A DNA stretch of 64,000 nucleotides from Zygnema cylindricum (lineage: Eukaryota > Streptophyta > Zygnematophyceae > Zygnematales > Zygnemataceae). This document shows, one piece after another, positions 42,492 to 54,255 of this stretch (position 1 is its first letter; each line of letters begins with the position of its first letter). The notes beneath the pieces were generated by a model. The model was not told where the DNA came from and did no database searches. It was given only the letters and a program-made list of their open reading frames with translations. The position numbers were made by a program, and so were the translations under genes. The DNA lies in contig JBBHKE010002294.1 of the NCBI GenBank assembly GCA_037447655.1, positions 27,501 to 91,500 on the forward strand, read 5' to 3'.

Positions 42492-43713
42492 TTGCCCTCA
42501 GAGTATGCAGATCCAAAAGAAGCTAATCTAGATAGTGCGACTCCAAGTTAATATAAACCCAAGTGACTGACCCCTTGACAGTCAGAACCCCAATATAGAT
42601 TCACCGCTGTGAAACAACACTTTCTGTGTGCTCAGTTCCACCACAGAATGCAAAGTTAGAATATGAGATTTGGACACATTCACCCACTTTGACTTTCCCT
42701 TGGAAATGCAGCCACCCTGGCAGACAAAAACTCTGACTGACTACACCCCTGTGTAGCCTGAACTCCCCTGAGTCCGCAGCAAAAAGAATCACTGAAAATG
42801 GTCAAGTAAATTGATTGTTATGGCTGCCCAAAGTTAGCCATTTATACAAGGTGCTCTCTGGGAGAGATAGCTATCTACCCAAAATTTCCTAAGTCCTATT
42901 CCCCCTCTAAAACTCTATCTACTGAAGTACGGCACCAATCAAATTACTGTGTCGTACATAAAAGTACAGGTGCCGGTGTACTTTCTGTACGGCCATTGTA
43001 CAACATGGCCAAATTGTCGACACGTGTCATAGCTGGATTTGTTTCCGCAATCTCCGGAGTCGCCGCAATCCAACATTGTCGCGCCACGTGTCATATTACG
43101 TGGCGATGGCTGAAAAACGCTAAAAGTACATGTTTTGTGATCGCGGCACCTATCGTAGCCGTCCGATCAAAACCGGCTACAATCCTAGCCGCTGAAATTC
43201 GACGCGCGGTATTTGTTTCGCTATCGAAACAAATTCGCGGTATTTGTTTCGCTGTCGAAACAAATGCGCGGTATTTGTTTCGCTATCGAAACAAATGCGC
43301 GGTATCCGTTCTGCCCCCATTCCGTACTTCGTACTAAATTAAACTGTATCTATGTACTAAGTATCTATTAGCCGTTAAACGGATTAATCTACATATAACG
43401 ATTTATATATCTGTCAAACCCTATATATCGTAATATCTGTTCTAGGCATAACGGCTAGAGCTAACGGCTACTGAGGATTTGACGGACGGTAGGTACCAGG
43501 ATCAATTCCTGGGTCCGTCATCTAACTTTTGGTAAGTCTACCTAATTTACCCCCTGTCTTCTCTAGCGAGACTAGGCAGCCATGGCTCTAGCTCCCTATC
43601 CAGCCTTCAGTGACTACAACAAGTATGGGGGCTTGGAAAGGGGAGTTAGAGGCAGACCGCCTCAGCTCTTTTTCTATCCTAATACAGACCTATAAAATAC
43701 TCAAATATCAACA
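42472..43713 (-). repeat. Copia-3 5' LTR containing the gag start codon
   Basis: Direct repeat of 39344-40586 with the same three palindromic units (43204-43297). The gag ATG lies at 42491-42489, inside this LTR. The sense-strand TATTTTATAGG near the start is TATA-like. Confidence 0.9.
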
Positions 43714-43718
43714 AGGTC

Positions 43719-44835
43719 GTGCACTCAGACGTTTGGGGACCCACGAAAGTTGCGTCCTGCAGGTAAACAGTACATAGTTACATTCATTTACGACTTCACT
43801 AGGATTATACACATCTTCCTACTCAATCACAAGAGCGAAGTTTTCACTCATTTCAAGGCATACATGGCAGTCGTTGAGAAGAAGCATGGCATGTCAATTA
43901 CTTGTTTAAGAAGTGACATGGGCGGAGAGTACCGTTCGAATGAATTTAAGGACTTCCTCACAACTGAGGGAATCGAACACCGTTTGACAGCACCAGCGAC
44001 ACCCGAACAGAACGGCGTCGCAGAGAGAATGAACCGTACACTCACCGAGATGATGACAAGCATGATGGTTGTCCACAATACTAAGCCACAGTATTGGGGG
44101 GAAGCTTTGAGCACTGCCGCATACCTGCGAAACAGATGTCCAACACGAGCGTTAGATAACTCCACACCGTTTGAGCAATGGTATGGGTTCCGACCGAATC
44201 TATCCCACCTGAAAGTATTCGGGAGCAGAGCCTACGTTTATAACCACAATAACAAAGGTGGCAAACTGGGACCTAAAGCTATTGAAGGGACATTTCTCGA
44301 TTACGACGAGCATAGCAAAGCATACAGAGTGTTAAACAATGCCACAAGGAAGATAATCATCAACAGAAATGTCAGATTTGGCGAAAAACCACAGTCCAAC
44401 AACAGTGGGAGTGAACAAGGAGGTGAGGCATTTACCTTTGATGAACAGGTGAAACCATCATCACCTAACCCATCAAACACTCCGCCAAGAGATAGTGATT
44501 CAGAGGAGGAGGACACAGATGATCACCCTCCAGAGCCGAAAACCCCCGAAAAGGTGCAACCACAACCAGAGGTAGAGTTAGAAGGTGACCCCGCCACACC
44601 CGCCGAGGAGATCACTGCATCAACAAAGGGAGACGAAGCTAAGAAAGCAGCGGAAGCAGTGGTGGAAAAGGGGAAGAAGAAAAACTCAACAACAAACCCA
44701 AACGACAGACTAAGACGGGTCAAAAACCCACCAAAGGAATTCGGTGAGTGGTTGGAGACGTCAAAGGCTCCAAAGAAAAAGTTTGCTGGAATGGCACAGG
44801 TTGAGGAACCGTCGACCCTCAAAAGCGCTCTTTGA
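43719..44835 (+). pseudogene. Copia-4 integrase and C-terminal linker
   Basis: Resumes right after the second AGGTC with VHSDVWGPTK, shifts frame, then is open from 43750: FIYDFTRI, LRSDMGGEYRS, TPEQNGVAERMNRTL (the D-D-E set is present), WGEALSTAAYLRNRCPT, HLKVFGSRAYV and the GKLGPKAIEGTFLDYDEHSK segment. It continues through an acidic/Pro/Lys-rich linker (SDSEEEDTDDHPPEPKTPE) to VEEPSTLKSAL and stops. In intact elements this point leads straight into RT (about 1.6 kb of RT-RH), which is missing. Confidence 0.85.
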
Positions 44836-45351
44836 AAAGCAAGAAAAGAAAAAAAGGAGTTGAAGGCGCGAGCGCCTAAAGTACTTGAAGTACTTCTCCG
44901 AACCTGGTCCTTCGGGAGGACCACCGTCATTTTGCAGCGACGCGATTGGAGGACGATCCTCCAACATTGGAGTTCGATGTACGAGGCTGCATCTCCACGT
45001 TGGCAGCCGCCGCATACACTTTAACTTTTTTTTGATCGAATCAAAGCGTCACAGGTGGTCCGTTAAATTGAAACGGTCTTGATTATTTACGTGGCACTCA
45101 TTTTACGCCACAAGTGTCAAAATTTATTTTAACTGGTCCTGTACGGACGACATGTTGGAAATTACGACGAAACTTACATATTTCAAAGTGACCCAAACTA
45201 AGCCAAATTTTACAGATGTATGATGAAGATCTTGTTTATTCACCATCGGGATTTACCAAATGGACCACAAATAATTTCCATGAACGTTCGCGGTCAAACC
45301 AAGTCTTATTCAACAGAAGTTACATACCGCCGCAGAATCGAGTGGGAGTAT
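44836..45351 (+). other. Copia-4 non-coding stretch before the 3' LTR
   Basis: No RT or RNase H motif on either strand. It has short inverted repeats (GAGGACGATCCTCC, CTTCGGGAGGACC) and ends GAGTGGGAGTA, a weak polypurine tract next to the LTR. Confidence 0.6.
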
Positions 45352-45950
45352 TGTTTTTAGTGCGATTCCGGGCGATTATTTCGTGCAACGTTTCATACGA
45401 TTTCATTGGTACTTCGAATTCGTATCGTCACATCATCATTATCGATTTTACAGTGGAACATCAAATTATGTGTCAAACGACGTGCAAACGTTCCCACTAT
45501 GTATTATTGCTTGTTGGCTTGTACACGTGGCATTTCGTCATTTGACCGCCACTTAGTTCTCCTTTGTTTGCAGTAGAATAAATAGAGTAGAACAAGACGA
45601 CTGGAATCATCATTCACAAACAAATTAAGCTTAGCAGTTTAGCATTAAGACAGTTTATTATTGGACATTGTCCTTTCATTACATTTGTATTCTTTTTCTA
45701 TTATAATGGAATCTACTTGCTGAACGTCTATCTAATCTATGCCTTGCCACATGTGAATGCCTTTACTCTTCCCACCTACAGCTCTGTCTGTTTCTACCTC
45801 TGTGACTTATGAAGTTCGCCGCTTCTGCGAATCTTGTTAATCTCTGTGACTTATCAAGTTCGCCGCTTCTGCGAATCTTGTTAATCTGATCTGGTACACG
45901 TGGTCCTAGGAATCTTCCTAGCTACTCGAAATGTCTGATCAAGGTCAACA
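45352..45950 (+). repeat. Copia-4 3' LTR
   Basis: TGTTTTTAGTGCG...AAGGTCAACA, followed by GAAAT. It includes a 52-base tandem duplication (CTCTGTGACTTAT.AAGTTC through CTTGTTAAT) at about 45799-45886. Confidence 0.85.
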
Positions 45951-46002
45951 GAAATTCGAAAGGTTGTGATATAACAAAATGGAACTTTCGTAAGAATTTT
46001 CG

Positions 46003-47168
46003 CCGCGAATCCGACGGCTGATGCTGATCGTCGGGCTCCGATTTTGTCATCCGTACATATGAATCTCATGTTTGGCGTGGCTGCTTCTATTGGCCGAATC
46101 GCATCTGACGTCAACGAGTATACGACAAAATCTATCCTTCATCCTACAAAAATCGACAGCCAGAATGACGTATTCGGCGACAACAGGCGATACGCTGTCA
46201 GAAGCCGACAAATCGCAGTCTGACGGAGAACGTGACGTGACATTTTCTCAATTGGTCGAAACAATCTCCGACAATCTTTCCGATGAATGTTTCGTCAGTT
46301 CCGAGGTGGTGACGCTGCCGTACAATGGGGAAAGTACACAAGATTCTGTTATCCAATCAGAAAACGACAACCGTCGTATTTTACGCAAATGTTAATACTG
46401 TTTTGAGTTTAGGAGCGGCTTCGTTGGAAAATTCCGAGTATAACAATGTGGTCGATGTGGAGTTTTATAAATCAAGTTTTAGGAGGTCGAATAGTTTCCC
46501 GCGTCTTTTTATTGTTGTTTTTCAAAGTCCTTTGGACTTGTAATATATATATCGACACCATTGAATGATGTGAATGTTCTTTTTGTTTTATTTTGATTTA
46601 GTGTTGTTTCTTTGTTTAACTATCTTTCTTTTTTATTTTTGTTATTATTATTTTGATGGAAATTACAAAATTCTACAGTTAAATATTGTCGTACGACTGA
46701 GGAAGCCCTATATGTATAACATTATGATATAAGAAATTATAATACCATGTTGGATATAGTACCCTAGTATATGAAATGAGGGTGTAATCACATAATATTG
46801 CAATTTTATATTGTACTTCATTTTTCATTGAAAGTGTACTTGGTATTTTCTATCTCCTCCTCCTCCTCCATCTCCTTCTCCCTCACCTATTTCCCCTCTC
46901 TTTCCTTCTCCCTCTACTCCACCTCATTCTTCCTCGCCTATATCAACTCTACCTCTCCTCCCTCTCCATATCCCCCACCTGTTTCCCATCACCTTCTTCT
47001 ACTCCCTCTACAACAACTCTTCCCCTTCTCCTCCCACCTCACCTGTTTCCTCCTCCTCCTCCCCCACATTCTTCCTCTCTCACCTGTTTCACTATTCCAC
47101 CCTTTTTCCCTCTCCTCTCCCTGTCATGTGTCTCTTTCCCCTCTCCACCTCCTCCTCCTTTACCTGTT
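46003..47168 (+). pseudogene. Partial copy of the 3' end of the 8.8-13.5 kb membrane-protein gene
   Basis: 46003-46387 matches 12790-13213 (TCCGACGG, GCTGATCGTCGGGCTC, ACGAGTATACGACAAAATCT, GAACGTGACGTGACA, CACAAGATTCTGTT) with small indels that break the frame. It then jumps to the equivalent of 13648, so the TM helix and cytoplasmic tail exon segment are absent. A second gap removes 13713-13987. The 3' flank then continues in register to the CT tract (46850-47165), where Copia-5 is inserted. Encoded traces such as NLSDECFVSSEV match the intact gene's DLSDDDFVSSEV. Confidence 0.85.
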
Positions 47169-47772
47169 TGTAGGATCTTTGAAAATAATAATCACAAAAT
47201 AAATTCACAAAAAAATGCACAGATTTCATGCACAGCGGAAGCTCATAGATAAAAAGAAAATTCAGCCAAAAAGGTTTTATATGTGTTTTCGGCCAAAAGC
47301 CTTTTTACATCATCTCTTCTTTCACCTCTCTTCTCTCTCTTTCAATCTCTTACTCAAAAAGATTAATTTATGCAGCAGTAATATGCAGACTATATCTCTC
47401 CACTAGCTAGCTTACAAGGCTAACAACCAAAGCTAGCATTGCGGCAAACTTCTGTCTCATTCCTTGCACAAAACACAAGAAGGAAGTTTCCGCGAAAGAA
47501 GGCGTACACGCCTTCTCCTCCAAAACGCGAAACTCCGAAAAGTAGTTTCGTGCGTGCGCTGTGTGCGCACGATATCAAACCGACTGCACACATAAAAATA
47601 CACCTGCGCACTGAAACAAAAGTGACGCAAACCAAAATTTTACATTTCGTTCGCGGACGCTTCAAATGCCGACACGAAACAACATCGTACAATTTCGTAC
47701 AATGACTCAACATAAAGTTTGTTGGTTCGCCGATACTAAAGAAAATTGGCGATTTTGTCAATAAATCCAACA
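47169..47772 (-). repeat. Copia-5 3' LTR
   Basis: Sense strand TGTTGGATTTATTGAC...GATCCTACA. It is more divergent from the right-hand LTR (sense start TGTTGGAATATTGTCG) than the Copia-3 LTRs are from each other, so this is an older insertion. Confidence 0.88.
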
Positions 47773-47827
47773 ATCCCCCTCTTATTGGCTGAATCGCCAA
47801 ACTCCTTAAAACAAACCGAGTGTCGGT

Positions 47828-48861
47828 TGTTGAAATTAATAGATTTCTAGAGTATTTTCTAGGTATAAATATGTTAGTATAAAAGGAAAAAGAAAAGGAC
47901 GGACAACTTGCCTCCACCTCCTCTCTCTAGCCCCCATACTTGTTGTAGTCACTGAAGGATAGAGAGGGTGGTTGAACCATGGCTGCCTTAGTTCAACAGG
48001 CAGTTAATTTTAGTAGGTTACTAAAAAGATACCTGACGGACCCAAGACTTGATCGTGATACCTGCCTTCCGTCAGGTTGGCCGGTAGCGGTCAGCTTTAT
48101 CCTATTAGACTAGGACCAATGTTAAATGCTATAGGGTATGATAGATTAATATTTATTTGGGATTGAACGAATTCATTTAAACTGAAACTTTATACGGCAT
48201 GCATAGATACAATTTTGTAAAGTACAAAGTACGATACTATTTCAAAGCGGATACCATGCATTTTGTTTCGACAGCGAAACGAATATTGCCGAAGTATTTA
48301 TAACGGCTGAGATTGCATTTCGGCTCATATCCAACGGCGCACATTATCGCCGAAATCTCGGAGTGGTCACTTAGGCTTTTTGTGACATGGCATGACCTTG
48401 CTCCACGTGGAGAGATCACATTTGGTCGCGGGAGTTCAGAGGAACCTATGGACGAGTAAAAAGAGGGCACGCGTCCACGTAATAGCCTTGTCGTACATTT
48501 GTCGTACAAAAGGTACACCGGCAGTCAAACTTTTTGGTAGGGTACAGCAATATATTTGGTCCATACTTCAGTAGATAGGAGTTATTAGAGGGAATCAGGG
48601 CTTAGTGTTTTTGACAGTCACCTCTCCCCATGAGGGTTTGTATAAAATAAGCATCTTTGCCACCCTATAACTTATCGTTTGGTAGGGCGTTTTCAAAGAT
48701 TCTTTTTCTTACTAACTCAAGGGAGTTCAGGCTACACAAGGGTGCAGTTAGATTGTTTGCTTGTCTGCTTGGGTAGCACTAGTTGCCATTGAAAATGGGT
48801 TAGTTAATAACTATCTGAGGCTTCCTGAATTATGTAGTCCAATAGAGGACACAGAATTGCA
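47828..48861 (+). mobile_element. Solo LTR of a Copia-3 relative inside Copia-5
   Basis: TGTTGAAATT...GAATTGCA with a perfect 5-bp target duplication TCGGT (47823-47827 and 48862-48866). It shares blocks with Copia-3 LTRs in sense order: CCCCCATACTTGTTGTAGTC, CCATGGCTGCCT, a palindromic TTTGTTTCG..CGAAACGAAT, GGGAGTTCAGGCTACACAAG. No internal region is left, as after recombination between two LTRs. Confidence 0.82.
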
Positions 48862-48866
48862 TCGGT

Positions 48867-51800
48867 CGTCCCCTCTCCAATACGTCATGCGTTGCAGCCT
48901 TCGTCAGCAAATCCTCCGCCTCCTCTTTTGTCGGTATGTATGAAAACGAAAGCTCGTTTGCCGCAACCAAATCTTTGACAAAGTGCCACTGAATTCGAAT
49001 GCGTTTTGTCTTTTTGTGAAACAATGGATTTTTTCGCTAACGCCATAGAACTCATGCTGTCAGAGTAAATCGTCATACAACGAATCGTAACTCCCAACTC
49101 AAGTAAAATCTCCTTAATCCAAGTGGAGGCCTTCAATGCATGACACGCGGCCATATATTCAGATTCTGTTGAACTCAACGCAACTGTAGGTTGTAACCTA
49201 GAACTCCAGGAAATTGCGCCCCTTCCACAAATAAAAGCGTAATCAGATGTCGATTTACCAGAATCAAAATCTCTGCCCCAATCTGTGTTAGAATATCCAA
49301 AGCACTTTAAGGATTATGTACCAGAAATAAAAGTAAGTCTAGAATTAATTGTCCCTACCAAATATCGAAAGATTCGTTGTACGACCTCCGAATGTGCCTT
49401 TTTGGGCTTGTGACAATAACGGCTGACGATTGACACGGCGACAGAAATATCCGGTTGAGTTCCAACGCTCAAGTACATTAGTGAGCTAATCGCCTCTCGA
49501 TAAGGTACGTTGACAGAATCTTCTTCTTCGAACTTACGAATATGAAGATTCGCATCGAACGGCCTAGAAAGCGATTTCGCGTTGCTCATTCGAAACCGCT
49601 CCACAATCTCATTGCAATATTGTGCTTGACTTAACTTGATATTTCCTTCTTTGTCGCGAATCACTTCGATCCCCAAAATATATTATACCTCTCTAAGATC
49701 CGTTACTTTGAAATGTAATCCAAGGTAATGTTTTAACTCATTAATGCGCTCCAACCTGTCGCATACCATTAAGAAATCATCAACGTAAACAGAAAAAAAA
49801 TAATTTGGTCAACTCCTTTACCTTTTACGTAAACTCCAGAATCGAATGTAGTCCGTACAAAATCAAACTTCGATAGTTCTTGATAGAGTCGCAAATACCA
49901 CGTGCGTGGTGCCTGCTTCAACCCGTACAATGATTTTTGAATACGCCATACATTTCCTTCCTGCAAAAGAGTGACGCCTTCCGGTACCTTCATGTACACC
50001 TCTTCCTCCAATTCTCCGTTCAAAAACGTAGTTTCAACGTCCATTTGATGAACGTGTTTCTTCCCCGATGCTGCGAGCGCCATAATAATCCGTAGTGAGT
50101 CGAATTTCACCACGGGTGCATAAGTCTCATAAAAATCAATTCCCTCACATTGTTGGAAGCCCTTGCAAACGAGCCGCGCCTTGTACTTAATGATTTCACC
50201 CGAATCTCCAGTCTTCGTCTTAAGTATCCATTTTGCGTCAATCGCCTTTTTCCCCTCCGGTAATTTTACTTCCTCAAAAGTTCGATTACCAACCACCGAT
50301 TTAAACTCTTTTTCCCACGCCGGTTGCCACTTACTTTCCCAATCGGCCGACTTCCTCGCCTCGCCATAAGATTGAGGGTCGCCGCTCATATTCTCCGTAA
50401 GTGATTGCTACAAAAGAAACTCGGTCTCTTTAGCATCGGAAAGGAAATAATGAGAATTTGATGTATTCTCTCCTTTTCGATCATAAGAAAGTTTTTCCGG
50501 TTTCTTCCCCCTTGTAATCCGAGAGCTCCTCCTTAAATTTGGCTCATCTTCATCCTCCTCCTCGGATTCAACTTCTTTCTCACTTGATTTAGAACTCCAT
50601 TTGGAGCTTTGTGATTTCTGGATGTCCGAAGGCACTCGGGAATCCGAAGTTCCATGACTCTTATTTTCAAATTCAACATCATCCGATTTTTCCAATTTCT
50701 TTTTCCGAGAATTAAAAATGTTCCTCATCGGATTCCGAATCTCCAATGTTCGGAAAATTCTTAATTTCATCCTCCTCGTTAAAATCCAAATTTACTTGAA
50801 ATCTCCCAACAGGATTCATGGCGGATTTGAGATTCTCATGAAAATTGACATTCCGCGATTCCTCCACGGTGTGACGAGCCGAATCATATACTCCGTATAA
50901 ATTCCACTTCGTACTATAGCCAACAAAAATTCTAAGCCAACTCGTTACAGCAAATTTCCCCTTCCTCTTGATTGATTCCACATAAACCGTGACATGACAT
51001 CCCCAAATTTTTAAGTGATGAACCATCGGTTTTCTTCCACTCCATAACTCCTCCGGTGTTTTGCTTTCGGAAACTGAAGTGAGTCTCCGGTCACAAATAT
51101 AATTCGCCGTAAAAATTGCATCCCCCTACAAAAACATTTCTCGTTCGGAGCTATGAACCATCCCTCGGACCATTTCTTGTAAGGTACGATTTTTCCTCTC
51201 CGCCACTCCATTTGACTCCGGAGAATAAGGTGCCGTAAATTGGTGACTTATTCCCCACTCCTTACAATACCCCTCAAAGACAACAAACTCTCCTCCATTG
51301 TCGGAACGAATGGATTTTAATTTCTTATCAATTTGCCTTTCGGCCATTACATGCCACTCTTTAAATTTTTCAAAGGCATCCAATTTCTTCTTTAACAAGT
51401 AAACCCATGATTTCCGAGAGAAATCATCAACAATCACCAAAATGTATTTGTTACCTCCAATTGTTTCGGGTTTAATGTGCCCACAAAGATCAATGTGGAC
51501 AACCTCCAAAGGACTTTGAGCACGAAGCTTAATGTCTTTACGCGGATGAGATTTCCGAATTTGACGTCCTTGACTACATCCTCCACATCCGTTAATATTC
51601 TCACCGGATGCGAGATCCAAGCCCCTCACCGAAGAATGACGAATCATTTTCTTCAAACTTACCTCGGATGTGTGACACATCCGGTGATGCCATAATGTAA
51701 GATCACCTTTTAATTCCGAAATTTAATGTGAAATTCCCACATTGGGAATTTTAGATTTCGGCCTCCTCCACAAAAGCCAACTATGATTCGCATCCGTCAC

Positions 51801-53516
51801 TTCTCCTTCACCAATAACATTCCCCTTCTCATTCCAAATTTCAATAGATTGATCTCCTCTTGCTAGTAAGCTTCTACCACACTTTTGAATTTGTGGAACG
51901 CTTAATAAGTTCACGGAGCCATCCGGAATATAGAGAGTTTTTTGGAGTCCATATCCCGTTGATTTCTCTCTTCCATCAATTCTCTATGATAGGAGATCAA
52001 GCCGAACCATACCGACCGTGCCAACCGAAATGACATGGCCGCTTGCAACCGTAATAAATTTTGGAACCGTAAGTTCCCGCATATCATCAAATAGGGTGGC
52101 ATCCGTACAAACGTGATGAGATGCACCCGTATCGATAATCCACTCTTTCTCCAAATTTCCTCCACTCTTTACCGAATCGATAGTAAGGTTGAGAATCGGG
52201 AAATCGTTACCGGAATAATTACCATAAATAAAATAATTTGCATTTCCATAGCCACAGCCACCGCCGCGGCCTCCACCTGGGTCGCCACCTCGGCCGCCTG
52301 TATCTCCTCCTCTACCCTCTCTTCCACCTCCGGAATCTCCATTCCTTGTGTAACATTGGGGGCTCGTGTGCCCCCACTTCCCACAAGAATAACATTGTTT
52401 ATCTTTATCCGGGCAAGAGGATGACAAATGCCCAAGCCGGTTACACCGATAACAAGTCACATTAGAAAGATCCGTAGGGACCTTTGGAGGGCGGCCTTGC
52501 TCTTTCTTATTACCTCAGCCGCCACCACCACCTTTCAGACCACCTACTTTACCACCCACTCTTCCACCGACAAAATTTAGATCCGCGGTTTCGGCATCGG
52601 TGGAGTTAAGAACTCCTCCTCCACTTGAAGAAGCCATTGAATCTCCCTCCGACATTTTAATAAAATTGACAGTGAATCCAAAGGTTTTGTCCACCTTTAC
52701 TCGTAAGATAGCTTTAAGATGTGAAAGCTTATCCGGTAGAGCATTAAGAAAGACGCTCAATTTATCCGCATCTAAGATAACTCAGCCATTGTTGAGTAAT
52801 TGCTCGAGTATAATATTGAAGTGTATCACGGCATCGTCCATTAATTCATTCGGTTTGATTTTGAAGTTCATAAAATCGGTGTAAACATATTGACCCTTGT
52901 TTTCAACACCCTTCTCATATTGCTCCTCAAGTGCTTGCCAACACTCATGGGCCGCGCCATTAGCGAGGAAATGATCAAGAACGGAGGAAGTATAATTTTT
53001 CATCAAGCCGGTCGTTTCCGCGATATCCTTCAACCTCCATTGAGCACGAGCCTTGCTCTCGGTTGGCATCTTTTCCTCTCCTTTGACAATCTTCCAAAGC
53101 CTCTTGAGAATAAGTTGATTCGAGATAAACTTCTTCCATACCACATAATTGGTGCCATTAAAGGCCATGGATTTCCCCGACATATTATAATCATCTTTGT
53201 TTTCCAATGCTTCTTCAAAATTTGAATCCTCCTCTATTTTTGCTTTTCCTTTCCTAATTTTCTCTCTTCTCTCTTCTTCATTCGCTCCTCCACTGAATGG
53301 ATCGGCAGATTGAAATGAAGTAAATTATCTTTAATCACTAGATTGAGTTTGAAATCGTGAATCTACATATCTCATTAATGTATCAAACATTTTTTCAAAT
53401 TTCTCCTCCGTGTTCTAGTTCTCCTCAAACTGAGTACCGGAAAAACTGAACTCTCTCTGTCTGCCATAAGTTGTCATGGGGGAAGGAGTATTTCTATTCT
53501 TTTTCCTCCCCATACG
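48867..53516 (-). pseudogene. Copia-5 gag-pol polyprotein (multiple frame breaks)
   Basis: Reading down the minus strand: a decayed gag start near 53514; MAFNGTNYVVWKKF (~53170); two CCHC knuckles CYRCNRLGHLSSSC and CYSCGKWGHTSPQC (~52450-52370); Gly-rich linker; protease WIIDTGASHHV (~52140); GAG-pre-integrase MCHTSEVSLKKM...CGGC (~51680-51590); integrase VHIDLCGHI, RSDNGGEF, PESNGVAER; acidic/Ser linker; RT AKWILKTKTG, QMDVETTFLNGE, SLYGLKQAPRTW with a break at the A run before the YVDD site (~49795); RNase H SSTESEYMAACHALKA and TKEEAEDLLTKAATHD, ending at the solo LTR. It retains the zinc knuckles missing from Copia-1. Confidence 0.85.
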
Positions 53517-53558
53517 CTCTCTCTATATAAAAAAAAAAACACTAGCTCCGATACCAAT

Positions 53559-54184
53559 TGTAGGATCTTTGAAAATAATAATCACAAAATAAATTCAGAA
53601 ATAAATGCACAGATTTCATGCACAACAAAAGCTCATAGATAAAAAGACAATTTAGACAAAAAGATTTTATATGTGTTTTCGGCCAAAAGACTTTTTACAT
53701 CATCTCTTCTTTCACCTCTCTTCTCTCTCTTTCAATCTCTTACTCAAAAAGATTAATTTCCGCAGCATTAATCTGCAGACTATATCTCTCCTCTAGCTAG
53801 TTTACAAGGCTAACAACCAAAGTTAGCATTGCGGCAAACAAAAGCTAGCATTGCGGCAAACTTCTGTCTCATTCCTGGCACAAAACACAAGAAGGAAGTT
53901 TCCGGGAAAGAAGGCGTACAGGGCTTCTCTCATTCTAGAAAGCGAAACTCCAAAAGAGAAGTTTCGTGCGTGTGCACGAAATGAGCATCTGCACACGAAA
54001 TAACTCACCTGTACGTAAAACTAAAGTGACGCGAAACGAAATAGTATGTTTCGTTCGCGAATATCTCAAATAGTACCGCGAAACGTCATCGTACATTTCG
54101 TACGATGACGTGGTACTTCACGTCAACAATAAATGATTGGTGTGACGCTTCGCGAAATGTCGCGAAAACGACAATATTCCAACA
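53559..54184 (-). repeat. Copia-5 5' LTR
   Basis: Sense strand TGTTGGAATATTGTCG...AGATCCTACA, followed by ATTGGTATCGGAGC. The first ~150 bases match the Copia-1 LTR (GCGAAGCGTCA, TGTTGACGTGAAGTACCACG). It contains a duplicated TTTGCCGCAATGCTA segment at 53823-53863. Confidence 0.88.
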
Positions 54185-54255
54185 CTTTTCTCTGCAAGCT
54201 TGAGGATATCTTTCTTCAAGAGGGATAGAGCATTGAATTATCCAGGATAATTCAG

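Larger units (their letters stand above)
39344..43713 (-). mobile_element. Copia-3: 4.37 kb gag-only (TR-GAG-like) Copia derivative with half-tRNA-type primer site
   Basis: Nearly identical LTRs (39344-40586 and 42472-43713, about 1.24 kb) bracket only 1.9 kb of internal DNA. Target duplication AGGTC (39339-39343 and 43714-43718) splits the Copia-4 frame. Sense (minus) LTR ends are TGTTGATATTTG...GAGTTTCA. A polypurine tract AAAATAAGGGGAG abuts the 3' LTR. It encodes gag plus a short pol remnant with no protease, integrase or RT core, so it would need proteins from a relative. Confidence 0.9.
37307..45950 (+). mobile_element. Copia-4: Ty1/Copia element lacking RT/RNase H, split by Copia-3
   Basis: Shared LTR sequence TTTAGTGCGATTCCGGGCG...CTCTGTGACTTAT occurs at both ends. 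The right LTR (45352-45950) begins TGTTTTTAG and ends GGTCAACA. Target duplication GAAAT is at 37302-37306 and 45951-45955. The left LTR is cut at about 37782 and its last ~120 bases, the primer site and the gag start are deleted. Coding order is gag, CCHC, protease, GAG-pre-integrase, integrase; then the polyprotein stops and no RT or RNase H follows. Confidence 0.85.
47169..54184 (-). mobile_element. Copia-5: Ty1/Copia element of the Copia-1 family with a solo LTR inside
   Basis: The LTRs are 53559-54184 (5', 626 bp) and 47169-47772 (3', 604 bp). Sense borders TGTTGGA...GATCCTACA are the same as Copia-1. Flanks CTGTT and CTTTT may be a decayed 5-bp target duplication. A polypurine tract AAGAGGGGGAT precedes the 3' LTR. 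The primer site ATTGGTATCGGAGC is at 53545-53558. Confidence 0.9.
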
